A stretch of DNA of 64,000 nt from Ilyonectria destructans (GCA_020740775.1 JAHEWK010000001.1:62001-126000); one strand, 5' to 3'; positions 1 to 11,902 are shown, counted from the first letter of the stretch. Notes: generated by a model from the sequence alone, not told the origin. Made by a program: numbers and translations.

Positions 1-437
1 CGGATATTGAAGTACTAATTGACCGCCTTTAGAGTAAATCTATTAGATCTAGCGGCTTCCTAGCGTTTTTCAAGCTTAGTAGATAGTTTTAAATAATACT
101 TAATAAACTTAGTAGTCCAGTTTTAACCCAATAGCTTATTATCTCCCTGTTGACGGAGGAGGGCTTTAACGCAGCTTCGAAGTTGGCTATACGTGAGAGT
201 GTAGCCTAGGGACTCCTGCTGCAGAAGCCAATGAATAAGGCAGTCTTCTTGACTTATAGAAATATATTGGTGAGGGTGGGTAGACCCTTTCCTGCTCTTC
301 TGGCCAAAAAGTCTTTTTAAGAGGACTGGTTGAGGCACTCCGCACTTATCGGAGGCCTGGTATTGTGATAGAGAACCGTCAGTAATATCAAATATAGTAT
401 CAATAACGTCTTTTTCGGTATAAATATAGCGACCCAT
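1..437 (-). pseudogene. pogo/Fot1-type transposase N-terminal relic
   Basis: The reading frame opens at 437 and runs leftward for 104 residues before a stop. It encodes a psq-type helix-turn-helix (around SQYQASDKCGVPQPVL) followed by the start of a CENP-B-like second DNA-binding domain (SQEDCLIHWLLQQE). Past the first stop the same frame continues to the window edge with further CENP-B-type sequence (NWTTKFIKYY, then EAARSNRFT), broken by two stops. This is the DNA-binding half of a Tc1/mariner-superfamily pogo transposase. The DDE catalytic half lies outside the window or is lost. The element is dead in this form. No terminal inverted repeat is visible inside the window. Confidence 0.8.
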
Positions 438-1536
438 TTTGGCGATATTTTACGCATATAAACTACATAGAGAGTCTTCTTAACTTTATAGAAGTCAAAG
501 GATAAGAAAGCGAGAAATATAAATTTTTCAATATCTTAAAACCCCCATAATACGCACAAAGTCGGAAGAAAAATAGCCCAGGGGTAAGATACCACGTAAA
601 AGATAATACACTACAGTCTTTTTTTTTCGCGAATAGCTTCATTATGCCAAAATGCGGTGCAAATAAAACGGTAGGGTTTATATAGGGCGATGATTTTTTG
701 TGCTATGCTTTAAGTGGTGTGATTCTTTAAGTGGTGGGGGATGTTAGCGAAAGGGTGGTGGGGCATGGTATTCTATCGAGATGACTATATATACAGCTGA
801 CGGGTCGCCGTGGGGTGCATACCTGACATTATCCGGAAGGCTGTACCACTACCGATACCGAAGCGGAGGATTGTGGGCATGGCTGTGTTGTGGTAGCCGA
901 TTCAAAATCCATTGTCGCACCTCCCCACCTTCGGTTATATGAAGCCCGGGCTCAATAATCCCGATCAGCCGGCTCCAGGCGGCTATTGCCGTCTAGGTTC
1001 GGACCAACAGTTTAGAGTGATACAGGCTGTGGCGAGACAACCCCAGTACGTACCAACGTCACCTGGGAGAACCAAGCGGGTGGTTGCAAGCCCCTTCGAG
1101 ACAAGAATAGTTGATAAGACGAGGAGGGCTTGCTTTCAAATCCGAAACAATCAAACTCGGTCGATGCATCTGGAGGCAAGGTAGAACAAACCTCGGCTTA
1201 GACTAGGTTTTATAGTGTCCAGATTGTCCTCCTCAAATGATGTCAAGTATCAATACGGAGTAGCCATGACCTCATAATTGAGCGTACTGTATCGGTGTGC
1301 GTACAAAGACATAAATCATCCGTCAGTGAGTGGTTGGCTGCGTCCGAGAGCTGGCTCTTTCCGTGGGTTCTCGGCCTCCCGATTCCGCTTAGCCTCGGCT
1401 CCTTCCATGATTAGAGCACAGTCCTACAAGCTAGGGAAGTCTCCAAGAGCTGGAACGACGCTCCTCGCCTTGGCCACCTTTGCCTTTACGCCAAGTGTAT
1501 CGCATCTAGTCACCAAATCATCCTCGTCAAATCGAC
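438..1536. other. Non-coding stretch upstream of the first regulator
   Basis: About 1.1 kb. The left part (to about 720) is AT-rich and resembles transposon-flanking sequence; the right part has normal base composition. Short open frames at 912-1184 and 1278-2033 have no family features, and the second overlaps the regulator out of frame. I see no gene here; the right end must hold the promoter of the regulator at 1537. Confidence 0.5.
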
Positions 1537-3672
1537 ATGAGCAGCCTTCCATCCCCTCCGCGATGCCGCGCGAAACGGGCATGTCGGCGCTGCAATTCCC
1601 GCCGAGTCAAGTGCAATGTCATGAGCACAAGTCCTTGCGACAACTGCGCCAAGGCAAACGTTCCCTGCGAGGTCCTGGAGTCCCGGAGAGGGAAGCATGC
1701 TCGCGGCAACCATGCAGGACGAGAAAGCCAAAGCACCAATACTCAGGCCAATATCAATGTCGGGGGAGTCGATGGGTCAATGGCACTGCCACTGCTCAAC
1801 GACGGCCGCGAGACTGGCCAAGAGACAAGCCATCATTCTCGCGAAGAGGCCCAATCTCGCTCCTGTGCCGCCACTGTCGATCAAAGCTCAAATACATCGG
1901 GTTCACGCCGCTCCGCCATGAGCGAGACTTCGCCCGCCGCCGACCAGGAAAACCGAGGCGAACAAGGCGAACAAGGCGAAGGGGGGGAGCTGTTCTTGGG
2001 AGAGTCGGCGACGCTTCGCTGCGTATACGATGACCAGCAAGAGTCAGTCAAGAATGCTTCGCCCGAGGAGAACGCTCGCTTGAAATTTCGCCTGCCCGAC
2101 ATACTTCTCTCAGAGACTATGCTGCCAGACTGGGAAGCTCGGCGCAAAGAGAGACGCATTAGCTACCTCCGGGACGACGGGGTCTTTGACATGCCCGCCG
2201 AGTCAGTCTCCAACATGCTTTTTGGAGCATACTTCGAGTGGTTTCACCCTTGCTTCCCTGTACTCGACCGAACCGACACCGTGGGGAGATACAAAGGCGG
2301 AACTCTATCACCGTTGCTTGCGCAGGCCATCTTTTCTGTTGCGGCGGCCCATTGTGACGATGAGTCTTTGGCCAGCGCCGGGTTGATAAGCCGTCAGCAG
2401 GCTCGGTATCTGTTCTATAGTAGGGCGAAGGATCTGTACGAGGTGGATTACGAGACGGACAAGACGACCATCATCCTGGCCCTCTTTCTCATGAGCTTTT
2501 GGAGAAGTGGCCGGCTGCTCGACAAACATACACGACACTGGCTAGGGATCGCTATAACTGTGGCTCAGTCAAGGGCTATGCACAGGTGCTTTCCCAACAT
2601 GGATTCATACCAGGCACGGCTGCGTCGGCGTGTATGGTGGTCTATTTATATACGCGAGTGCCAGTGCTCGGCTGCCTTGGGTCTTCCGAATCGTATCCGG
2701 AACAGCGATTGCGACGTCGAGCCCTTGGAACCTATAGACGTGGAGGAGAGCTCAAATACTGAGTGCCAACTAGGAGAACGAGTCCTGCTTCCATTTAATC
2801 CAGTCAAGGTTTCGTATGTCGTCGAAATGTCCAAGCTGGCCCGGTTACTGAACGACATAGTGGATGCCGAGTACACACCTCGCCGCATCATGGACACCAA
2901 AACCCGCCATCAGTTGAAGAAAAGGCTCTTGGAGTGGGAACGAGGTATTCCTGAGCACATAAGCCCCGGGGTACGGTGGGGAGAAAGCCTCAACCTACAT
3001 GCGGCCATGCTGCACCTTGCATATAATAACGCCCTCATCCTCCTCTTCCGAAACGTCTTTATCCAGAACGGAGATGATGAATCCGATCAAGAAGGAGCCA
3101 CCATGGCTCTACAAGCTGCGAGCAGGAACACTTCTATGACGGAGGATTTACTCTCGCGCGGTCTTATAGGGCATGGAGACATTCACCTCATCAACAGCCT
3201 ATTCAATACTCTGTGCATCCACGTTGTGCATCTTCGACGCTCTCGAGGGACCGCCCGCAGTGTCACGGAGCATCGCGCCCGGCTCTGTCTTCTCGCTCTC
3301 CAGGAGTTGCAAAACACGTGGCAAGTAACCGTCTGGCCGCTGCAGCTGCGGTTATTCTTCCAAGCCCTTGACCATGTCACCGCTCAGCGACTCCAGCTGG
3401 ACAACGGGGAGATGCCTCTCCCCGACGAAACTACTTATAAGCCCTTCGAGAGCTTGTCCTACACATCGCTCTCCCTGCCGGGGCTATGGGACCTTGGTAC
3501 GTTCAGCGCTGAACCGGCTGATCTGTCCGAGTTCTCAATGATTGATTGCACGGTGAGAGGGGGTATGCCCGGATTGACAGAATGGCCGTTGGCGATGGAA
3601 GGAGTAGATGAGCCGGCATGCAATCCCACGCACGTGACTGCCGACTTCACATCTCAGGATGCCATGGGCTGA
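1537..3672 (+). CDS. Zn2Cys6 fungal transcription factor, 711 aa
   Basis: A single uninterrupted frame of 711 codons. Residues about 15-43 form a Gal4-type binuclear zinc cluster with six cysteines in the usual spacing (CRRCNSRRVKC, then CDNCAKANVPC), followed by the basic SRRGK linker. A low-complexity acidic stretch (EQGEQGEGGE) separates it from a fungal-specific regulatory domain that begins near the FEWFHPCFPVLDR motif and continues to about residue 430. The zinc cluster and linker resemble regulators usually annotated as cutinase TF 1-beta or xylanolytic-type, but the target cannot be read from sequence. The start at 1537 is the first ATG before the zinc cluster; a stop precedes it in frame. 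Nuclear DNA-binding activator or repressor; the nearest downstream genes are the SDR and the metallo-hydrolase. Confidence 0.88.
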   Translation: MSSLPSPPRCRAKRACRRCNSRRVKCNVMSTSPCDNCAKANVPCEVLESRRGKHARGNHAGRESQSTNTQANINVGGVDGSMALPLLNDGRETGQETSHHSREEAQSRSCAATVDQSSNTSGSRRSAMSETSPAADQENRGEQGEQGEGGELFLGESATLRCVYDDQQESVKNASPEENARLKFRLPDILLSETMLPDWEARRKERRISYLRDDGVFDMPAESVSNMLFGAYFEWFHPCFPVLDRTDTVGRYKGGTLSPLLAQAIFSVAAAHCDDESLASAGLISRQQARYLFYSRAKDLYEVDYETDKTTIILALFLMSFWRSGRLLDKHTRHWLGIAITVAQSRAMHRCFPNMDSYQARLRRRVWWSIYIRECQCSAALGLPNRIRNSDCDVEPLEPIDVEESSNTECQLGERVLLPFNPVKVSYVVEMSKLARLLNDIVDAEYTPRRIMDTKTRHQLKKRLLEWERGIPEHISPGVRWGESLNLHAAMLHLAYNNALILLFRNVFIQNGDDESDQEGATMALQAASRNTSMTEDLLSRGLIGHGDIHLINSLFNTLCIHVVHLRRSRGTARSVTEHRARLCLLALQELQNTWQVTVWPLQLRLFFQALDHVTAQRLQLDNGEMPLPDETTYKPFESLSYTSLSLPGLWDLGTFSAEPADLSEFSMIDCTVRGGMPGLTEWPLAMEGVDEPACNPTHVTADFTSQDAMG

Positions 3673-4400
3673 GACAGGAAATGAAAGACACGAAGAATGC
3701 GACGATGGGGATTGTTCTAGCTTATAAATAGATAATTTTTGTGAGTCAAGCTCGGTTGTATCGGCAGTTGACCGAGCCAGCCACAGCTAATTGCCTACTA
3801 CAGTCGGCGTCTCTCGACTCTGCAACACGTTCTGCCGAGTTTAGAGTAATTCAGTAGCAACCGAAAGCCGATGTGCCTCCATGGGTGCACTTTGTACGTA
3901 AATATTTTCGTCCACTCCTCAACATACTTCAAACCTGAGTAGGCGGCGCCGGACAAAAGGGCGGTGGTCACTGGTCACTGGTCAACGGCCGTCCCTCTAG
4001 TTGAAGTCATGGGCATACTGTCGACTGTTCCTTGTTGTAGCAGGCTGGTCAATGAATTTACTTCAACACGTCCCTGGCAACAAAGGGATGTTATGGTCCA
4101 TCGCCGAACCTGCTCCTGTAAAGTCACCATTGTTGACGCTGTAGCCGTTCTGGTATGTAGCCGAAAGCTGGAGTCTCGGGACCGAGATGAAACCCGCAAC
4201 TCGCCCCTTACCAGTTAGGGAAATCATGGGGTAGAGAGAGGAGTGGTAACTTTGAATTCCGAAAACTATATCACATTCCGCTACTTTCGCGTTATCAAGC
4301 ATCATTTCTCAACTCTCTCCGGTGTCACGTCCCACTTCTAACTCGTCACTTGCCTCGTTTGGTTTGTACCTGAACACGAGACTTACGGCGAAGTATCAAC
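3673..4400. other. Intergenic region between regulator and SDR
   Basis: About 730 bp with normal base composition and no convincing gene. Short open frames on both strands lack family features. It should contain the terminator of the regulator and the promoter of the SDR gene. No clear repeat was seen. Confidence 0.5.
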
Positions 4401-5408
4401 ATGTATCCTAATGGTACTTCGGCAGGCCAGCTGGCTGGAAAGGTGGCTGTCATCACAGGTACTTGGAATTTCTTCCTTTTCTCCGCATAGTCGTGACAAA
4501 CTTCAACAGCGACCAGCGCTAACAGATAAACTGTTTCCTTCTCTCTAGGCGCTGCTTCTGGTTTCGGTCTCGCTACGGCAAAAATCTTTGTTGCTCAAGG
4601 CGCCAAGGTGGTCGCCGTCGACATGAACCAAGATAACTTGGCCAAGGCCTTTAGCGAACCATCCGAGTCACTAGTCACTGAAGTTGCAAACGTGACATCC
4701 TCAACTGACTGGGAGCGAGTCCTCGCTACTGCAGAGTCCAAATTCGGCGGCCTGGATATCCTCATTAACAATGCTGGGACGAGTTACCCTAGCAAGCCGA
4801 CGCTCTCGGTTACCGAGACCGAGTTTGACCGGGTTACGAACGTCAATGTGAAGAGCATCTACCTCAGTGTGCAGACGATTGTTCCGCACTTTCAGAAGCG
4901 TCGAGGCGGAAGCATTGTTAACATTGCGAGTATCGGCGCAACAAGGCCCAGGCCCGGCCTTGTCTGGTACAATGCAAGCAAAGCCGCCGTCGTAAACGTA
5001 AGTCCTTTGGCCACCCTCTCCCCACTCTTTGCCCCGCTATCTCTCTCAGTCATTCCTTCCTTCGCCATGATCATAGTAGTGACAGCCAGGGGTTGGGGCA
5101 ACTGGACCATAGGCTGACCAATCTACTTTTACCAACAGGCGACGAAAGGTCTTGCTGCAGAGTTCGGCAAGGATAATATCCGCGTCAACTGCATCTGCCC
5201 CTTGCTATCAGCAACCGGTCTGTTTGAGACTTTCTCTGGCGTGCCTTACACCGAGGAGAACATGAAAAAGTTCCTCTTCAATGTTCCGATGGGCAGGTTG
5301 TGTGAGGCGGAAGACGTCGGCAATGCCTGCCTTTACCTAAGCTGCCCCTTGGGCAAGTTCGTCACCGGTGTCAGTCTGGACGTTGATGGTGGACGATCCG
5401 TCGGTTAA
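4401..5408 (+). CDS. Short-chain dehydrogenase/reductase, 258 aa, 3 exons
   Basis: Exons 4401-4458, 4549-4997 and 5139-5408 join in phase (777 nt, 259 codons including stop) with GT..AG introns of 90 and 141 nt. The product has the classical SDR features: nucleotide-binding TGAASGFG near residue 20, NNAG, the catalytic serine region NIASIG and the YNASK active-site Tyr/Lys, and ends with a DVDGGRSVG C-terminus common in glucose-dehydrogenase / FabG-like SDRs. It should be a soluble NAD(P)-dependent oxidoreductase; the acid residue after the second strand (VDMNQ) suggests NAD(H) preference. Substrate unknown. All catalytic residues are present, so the gene looks functional. It lies between a regulator and a broken metallo-hydrolase. 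Confidence 0.92.
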
Positions 5409-5984
5409 CTAGTTTGGTGTTAAGGGGATGTTACTCAGAGCTGGTACTCAGATATTTCAACAGTGAAGAGGGTTAATTCTATACATCAACCCTCGGCTAG
5501 ATTGAATATATCTTTGATCTTGAACAGCATCTCTTACAACACGGCCTGCATGTACAAGCAGTCGCATAACGGTCTCGATCCAAGTGTGCTATCCTTAGCC
5601 CCGTAGTCACATACATCAAGATTACGATCTTGAAAGGAAACCCGAATCATCAAATACCTGCATACTCACGAGATGAAAACGTAAGCAGGGTGACTAAGAG
5701 CCTTCGCCATGCGTTGGTACCAAATAGCCGACACATCGCCTACCTGACAATAGCGGCCTCGGTTTCTTACTAGAAGCCTTCGCTAAGTCAAGTCTCAACA
5801 GACTATTACCCCGTACTCCGCTCACTGGCCCAGGTTGAATACGAGGAGGTTCTCAACTGGCATGCAGCCGTGAAATCACCAATTCGCTCTACCCTCGTTC
5901 CCAGAGCTCCTCCTTGATGCTAGAACCTGGAGTCCTGTGACTATTATCGATTCGCGTCCGGCTTCAACGAGATACTCCACAACA
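5409..5984. other. Intergenic region upstream of the metallo-hydrolase
   Basis: About 575 bp without a recognisable gene. An in-frame GTG at 5937 extends the following frame upstream, but the ATG at 5985 has the better context (ACAATGG) and is preferred. Confidence 0.45.
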
Positions 5985-7147
5985 ATGGCTGCCTCGGAGT
6001 TGGCCCACACAACAAGATCGCCCTCGGCCGACATTCTACCATCTTTCAACACTTGCGAGATTTCTCTCATCGACACTACCACCGACCTCGTCGTAAAGAC
6101 TTCGGCTTTAATCGAGCCGGAAATTCAGGGCCATGAGTTCCTCAATTTACCTACATTTGCCTTTTACATATATAACCCTCGTCTCGACAAGAGAGTGCTC
6201 TTTGACATGGGTTCGAGGAAGGACTGGTGGAATCTTCCTCCTGAGGTTGTCGGTGCCATAGAGATGAAGGGTGTGCCGGCAATTAGGATTACCAAGAGTT
6301 TCGACGAGATCCTTTCTGCTGGCGGAGTCGATCCCAAGACCATCGATGCTGTAGTCTGGAGTCATTACCACTGGGATCATGTCGGTAATATCCAGCTGTT
6401 TCCCTCGTCGACTGATGTTGTCGTTGGGAGTGGCTTCAATGATACCTTCCCACCAGGCTATCCCACCAACCTTTCTTCGCCATTTTACGAGAACGACTTC
6501 AGCAACCGCAGCATCCATGAGATATCATTTGATGGCAATGAATCCTTGCAGATTGGGCAACTTCAAGCTTATGACTATTTCGAAGACCACAGCTTCTACA
6601 TCCTGAAGACCCCTGGCCATACTGCTGGCCGTATCTCCGGTCTAGTCCGTACCACCGATGATACCTTTGTGTTCTTAGGTGGGGACATCAGTCACTTTGG
6701 AGGCACGTTTCGGCCAACTCAACATGTCCTCTGCCCGAGGTTATACCCTCAGAGACGTTGATAAACACCAGAATTCCCCAACCTTGTCCATGTTCTCTTT
6801 TCACAGCATGCCACCCAGGTGGCGCATCAAATGCGCGAACAACGCCATTTTACAACCCCTCAACCTACCTAGCTTCATGGTACGACGAGGCAACAGAGGC
6901 GAAGCGGTCTATTGAGGCTATGGAGGAGTTTGACGCAGATGACAATGTATTCATGGCCATTGCGCACGATCCGGGGTTGCGCGAAGTTATGAAGCAATTT
7001 CCCCATGCCACAATGAACAATTGGAAGCCCAAACAGTGGAAAACTCTTTTGCATTGGCACTTTTTGAATGAGCTGCCTATCGATGGGAAGCCAGGCCGCC
7101 CCAAGTTGGTGGATGGGAGGCTGAAGGACGGGCAAAGGGTTGGTTAA
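5985..7147 (+). pseudogene. Metallo-beta-lactamase-fold hydrolase, frameshifted
   Basis: From the ATG at 5985 the frame carries the zinc-binding HxHxDH motif as HYHWDH (residues 127-132), a second-site histidine in TPGHTAG (H212) and the bridging aspartate in GGDISHF (D234). After the FRPTQ motif, near 6720, the family sequence continues in another frame (TCPLPEVIPSETL, then NPSTYLASWYDEA) and ends at 7147. No residues appear to be missing at the switch and no intron fits it, so this is a one-base loss (or two-base gain) in a gene otherwise of normal length (about 385 aa). Family: fungal MBL hydrolases related to lactonases and lactamases. A sequencing error cannot be excluded; if corrected, the enzyme would have every metal ligand. 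It follows the SDR gene on the same strand. Confidence 0.75.
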
Positions 7148-7638
7148 GGTCAAACCATGACCTCTCACGGGATTTTTCATTATTGCCATACAATACTAAG
7201 CCTTTCCTACTCAGGGATTTTTTCTCTATGCACGTTATCTCAATGGCGGATTGAAAGTTATACAGAAGTTGAAAGCCCTTCCCATTACCGGACTGGGGAG
7301 CGCCGAACACCAGTTTGGTTGGCTAAGTCCAAACACAAGGAACAAGGATGATTGAAGAGTGAAAGTACGGAAGCGCTGTCTGAGGAGCATGCTAGATTAG
7401 CAGGGAAGACGGACGTTCGTGAACACGGCCGTTTCTAGTCAGTGTAAACCAGGTTGTAATTGGTTTATAGTAGCTGTTGGATACCGGACGGTCAATTCAA
7501 TCACAGGGATAATGCTCAATAGGGTGTGGAGCCCAAATCTGATAATTGTCTTGATGTAGGATGCCCCCGGCCCCCTCTTTTCTCGGGAGGGGTTTTGGGT
7601 CAATCTCACCCTACATAACTAAGATCAGGATATCGATA
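7148..7638. other. Non-coding stretch with an inverted-repeat arm
   Basis: No gene seen. The segment at about 7558-7616 contains GAGGGGTTTTGGGTCAATCT, whose reverse complement recurs with small changes at about 11951-12003, on the far side of the transposon and the spermidine synthase relic. This may be one arm of a larger composite element. The sequence then enters the TA target site of the transposon at 7637. Confidence 0.5.
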
Positions 7639-7735
7639 CCCGTTGGCATTGTGGGGCCAGCCGCCTACCAACCTCGTCCCGAGGTTGGTCCCAAAAACCC
7701 TTGTCAGGTCCTTTAATCGTTGTCACCCACTTTTT
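7639..7735 (+). repeat. Left terminal inverted repeat of the pogo-like element
   Basis: 97 bp, matched by the reverse complement of 10371-10467 with about three differences. Contains an internal palindrome (CCAACCTCGTCCCGAGGTTGG). Confidence 0.92.
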
Positions 7736-9439
7736 ATCCCTTAACGCTGTAAAATCGACCATTTCACGATCATGATCTTTCAGGCTTTGCGATACAGTCA
7801 TTACTAGTGGAATATGACTGTAATATAGCTCGTTAGAAAGCTCTAAAATAGGAGAAAACGATAATATTTACAGGAAATAGCAGAAATCGCACTTTTGGCC
7901 TCAATTGAGCCGCCCGTTCTGAGGGGCCTATTCAAGCTGCTCGTTATGACCCTGCCGTGACGATGTTGCCCTTACAGCCTCAATGGCCTGTTGCCTACAT
8001 AACTCTATAAGGACGTTCTTAACACGCTAATAGCCTGATATCCTTGGTGTTATATCCGGAAGTTGTGGCAAGATAAGGTTATCGTCATTCGAATCATCAG
8101 CCGGATCCAAGGGTTCCAACAGCGGCGAGGAAGTTATCCCCAACGGCGTTCCTAGGCCCAGAAGATCATCGCCGCCTGTATCGTCGAGGCCGATAAGGTC
8201 AACATCATCATCATCATCTTGGAACGGTCCAATGCCTCGAAATTCGACCTTATCGTCGCTATCCGGCCAGGCGCTTTAATCCATCGCGATAATCGGTCTT
8301 GGGGCATGTCGGGCCTATTCTTAGGCTTCAAAAAACGCCTTCCTTAGACGTTAGCTAAGAATATCGTTATGTTCCTTTCTTTAAGTCTCAAGGGTTAGAA
8401 ATCGGGGCCGGTTTTCAGTCTTATCCAGCCACTGGTTCCAGGTTAGTCTTAGGTGCCCTTAGGCTATAAGAGACTCATTTTCTTCTCTCCATTAAACCTT
8501 CAGCGCCTTCATCTCTTAAAGAATAATCATCCGGGTTAATTGCAGTTACGCACACTATTCCTTAACCTCTGCGGCAACTAGGGATATATTATATTAAGCC
8601 TGAATATCAGGAAATCCAACGCTTATAACGAAATCACCGCGTAGCCTCACTCGGGTGCCAGGCCTCTTCCTCTTGCCGTATTTCTTAAGACGACTAAGCC
8701 GGTCTACCTTAAAGACCTCACATTCCTAGTCTATAAGGGCTGCCTCAGCAATAACACTCTGGACATTAGTAATAGCTTCTAGAGTCGGCAAGCTCATAAC
8801 CTGCTAGTAACACTTAAAGATATATTCCATCTAATCTTATACATCTTAAAAGCAAGTTTCTCTAGGCAATAGCTTCAAGATAGAGGGATAGATTGCTTTT
8901 CGCTATTGCCGCTGCTTAGCAAGGATGTATTTAATTACAGGCCCCAATAATATTAGCTAAATACCGGCCTTTTTGAACTCTAATATAATATTATACTTCG
9001 TGAAGCTAGCTGTATAGACTAACTTAAAAGCAGTTATAAATTGCAAGCAGTTAAACTCTAGGTTGCCTTCTCAAATAGACCTTTAAAGTGCCTTTTAATA
9101 TATATTCTTAAGGGGCTGAAAAACACCAATATCAAAAGGCTGTATAAGGTATATTAAATATAACGGCAGGATATAGATTATAATATCAAATTGGATATAA
9201 TATTTAATAGACTTAAACCCTAAATAGCTAGAGAAGCTATTAATAATAAGAAGGCAATAGATTTTCTCTTTTTCCTTATAAATTGCTAGAGGTACAGCTA
9301 ACTGATTATATAGGTAGATAATATTATAAAGCTACTCGTTATATTTAAACCAGTAGGCAAAAGAGATTCTTTTTATTTTAGCCTTTAAAGAAGTAAGCTA
9401 AGAAAAGATATTAAAGAAATAAAGCTATTCTAAGGTAAT

Positions 9440-10294
9440 CTATTAGTTGCTAAAGCCGGTATCTAACTGTATAAACTGTATATCTGGAATAGCATCAATT
9501 AAGGCCTAGAACTCAGTTGGCAATATCTTAAAGATAAGCTAAGGAGGGATATTAGTTCTAAGGGTATTTGCAGCCCCAATTTGGGTATAGGACTCGCAAT
9601 TCGATAGATTAATAACTTCAGGGCGTTTAGAGCGAGTTATACAGCAGATAAGAACCTAAATATATTCTCGAAGGCATCCAATATATATACCACACTTATC
9701 TTCATTTTAGGTCTTTAAAAGGCTAATATTATAATCAATAATAATATTATTAAGATCAGAATAGAAGTTATTAATATCTTTAATATTAGAAGCTTTAAAT
9801 ACTTTACGTACCTTATCTACAGCCTTAAGGAATATCTTTTAAAGCTCAGGATAACGCTCATAGAACCTAGAATACCAATTCTTCAATAATTCGGTCTTTT
9901 CGATGCCTCTAGAATGCAGGAACCCTAGAGCGGCATCTTCAACTTATAACCTTTCGGCCGGAAAGCCAGACGTTTCCAGCCATAAGATAAAGGCAGCCAG
10001 AGCTGCATCTTCGGCGGCTGTCAGCATCGCGGGCCGGCCGCAGCGGAGGGGGGAACTATACGATAATAAAGCTGAATTAATAATCTTTCGAATAGTCTCT
10101 CTAGAAGCCGGCAATTGGGCCGCAAGAGCATACATTAAGGGTATTAATAGAATCTCTTTTGCGGCCCTTTATATATTATAAGGCACATTTGGATTGACCG
10201 CTGCAAGCACATTCCTTCGCAGCTCGGCCCGGGATTTCTCTGAGGCATTCTTTGGAGGCTGTTTATGCCTAGAATCGGTATGTCGAGGTGGCAT
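9440..10294 (-). pseudogene. Decayed pogo-type DDE transposase inside the element
   Basis: Reading leftward from an ATG at 10294 (MPPRHTDSRHKQPPKN) the frame shows pogo-type transposase sequence through a helix-turn-helix (RETIRKIINSALLSY), the CENP-B-like part (LLKNWYSRFYERYPEL) and the region of the first catalytic aspartate, which reads NEDKCGIYIGC after a stop. Many in-frame TAG/TAA codons interrupt it. Traces fade below about 9440. It cannot make a functional transposase. Confidence 0.75.
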
Positions 10295-10370
10295 TTTGAT
10301 GTTGCGTGACGATGAACTGAAATTCGTCAATTTGGGTGTATTTTTATATGTGTTTTGATGATGCTAATGC

Positions 10371-10467
10371 AAAAAGTGGGTGACAATAATTAAAGGACCT
10401 GACAAGGGTTTTTGGGACCAACCTCGGGACGAGGTTGGTAGGCGGCTGGCCCCACAATGCCAACGGG
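10371..10467 (-). repeat. Right terminal inverted repeat of the pogo-like element
   Basis: Inverted partner of 7639-7735, followed by the TA target dinucleotide at 10468-10469. Confidence 0.92.
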
Positions 10468-11112
10468 TATATCAAAAGGACAGTGCTTATCCGAACCTTA
10501 TTACGCCACTTAGGAGTCAATCTAACAGTAACCATATTATCAGAGCGTTGCTGTCATAATACATATTTTAGGTAGCTGGGCATGTATCTGGCATTTGACT
10601 GCTATAGCCATATCCTTCTAGCTGGTTTCAGTATGAGGAGGTACAGGGACACAGAGCGGGGATCATATGCAAGCAAGAATATACACATATCCAATGAGAC
10701 GCCTCACAGAACCAGGGCTCGTGACAGTTACATAAATGTTATACTAAGCAGGAACGGCGGGGTCTGTCGCTAAGCCTCTAAGAAGAGATCATCCTACAAA
10801 TATAATAAAGCAACTAGAGTGGCGTCTAAGAATAGATAGATAGTAGGGGTGAGGTATTGTGAAATCAATCCTTATTGATAGCTAATGCGCAAGTCCCTCG
10901 AGCTGTGTTATGAGATATATATACATGAAGGTGATTGAAAGGGAACACGATGTTGGCTGGAGCATGGTAACCCAGGATCACGACGTTCGTGGAGGACGGT
11001 GATATGAATTAAATAATGATACTTTGGTGATTGGGAGGAATTTGAGGGGGGAGGTGGACGCAACACTGCATGTCAGACCGTCACTCTAGCATAAAACAAA
11101 CTAACACTCGAT
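10468..11112. other. Non-coding stretch right of the transposon
   Basis: About 650 bp; no gene, RNA or clear repeat recognised. It separates the transposon from the spermidine synthase relic. Confidence 0.4.
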
Positions 11113-11893
11113 TCATCGCAGCGCTTTCTTGGCCAAGTTATGAAGACTGAAGCTGGCCTTGTGAATCTCGGAGTTGTGGTATCGGCACTTCTCGTCTTCT
11201 TCCTCTGGAGTCCAGGACCGGAGAGGGCTGGTCACGTCACGGCTGGCGTCCTTACTGCAGACCATGATTCCAATCTGGCCGGAGGGGTAGGTGGGAATAG
11301 TAGTATAGGCATACTAGGCAACAGGAAAAATACCCTTGCAGTACGTCTTCAGCTTGGCGATGAATGGCAGGTGAAGCCAATAATTCTCGGCTGTGTCGGA
11401 TATAGTTGGCACAGACAGTCTCCTAGAACAATTAAAACCAAGGTTTTTTCTTGACAGCATGAATCAAACGGAAGTAAAAAGCCATAGACCACATGTGACC
11501 ACAAGAAAGATGAGCTAGGAAAGTAGTCACCAGCTTCGAGTAGGGAACCACAAAAGGTACCAGTCGATAGCCTGGTCGTATATGCTCGGGCTTCACAAAA
11601 CCAGTCTTCGCAGGAACCTCACCATGAAGAACGAGAAAACCTACAACCTTGGGTAGTAATGACACCGCCATCCCGAAGCGCGTTGTGGAGGAGCCGGAAG
11701 TAGGGTTTCTCGAAGATGGCCCTAGCAGGGCCTTCCGGGTCGGATGAGTCGGTTATGATCACGTCAAACGCACTTTTATACTGGTCGAGGAACTGAAACC
11801 CGTCTCCAATATGGACCTCAACCTTAGGGTGGTTGAAACCGGTAGCCATCCTGGGTAGATACTGCTTGGAGAGGCGAATGACGGCCTAAATGC
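11113..11893 (-). pseudogene. Truncated spermidine synthase copy
   Basis: The frame begins abruptly at about 11893 with [13 protein letters not shown] and continues through [13 protein letters not shown] and the polyamine-binding signature [13 protein letters not shown], to ITTQ at about 11650. A gap of roughly 250 bp follows, bounded by GT..AG and probably an old intron. The C-terminal part resumes at about 11390 (AENYWLHLPFIAKLK), meets an in-frame TAG where the family has Glu-Tyr (FPVA-stop-YAY), and runs on through [13 protein letters not shown] and [16 protein letters not shown] to a stop near 11113. The N-terminal half, including part of the decarboxylated-SAM site, is absent. This is a 5'-truncated, nonsense-mutated copy of the aminopropyltransferase that makes spermidine; the working gene must lie elsewhere. 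Confidence 0.88.
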
Positions 11894-11902
11894 TCGTGAG
11901 CG

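Larger units (their letters stand above)
7639..10467 (-). mobile_element. Pogo-like DNA transposon, 2.83 kb, TA target sites
   Basis: The element is bounded by near-perfect 97-bp terminal inverted repeats that begin CCCGTTGGCATTGTGGGG and are flanked by TA on both sides (7637-7638 and 10468-10469), the Tc1/mariner-type target duplication. The arms differ at only a few positions, which argues for one insertion event. The interior carries a decayed DDE transposase on the minus strand. The interior is AT-rich and full of TAG/TAA stops while the arms are still well matched. A degenerate single arm of the same family occurs at 45345-45405. Confidence 0.9.

Noticed and set aside
1278..2033. 251-codon open frame on the plus strand
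   Set aside because: Overlaps the zinc-cluster frame out of phase, is highly Arg/Ser-rich and has no family pattern.
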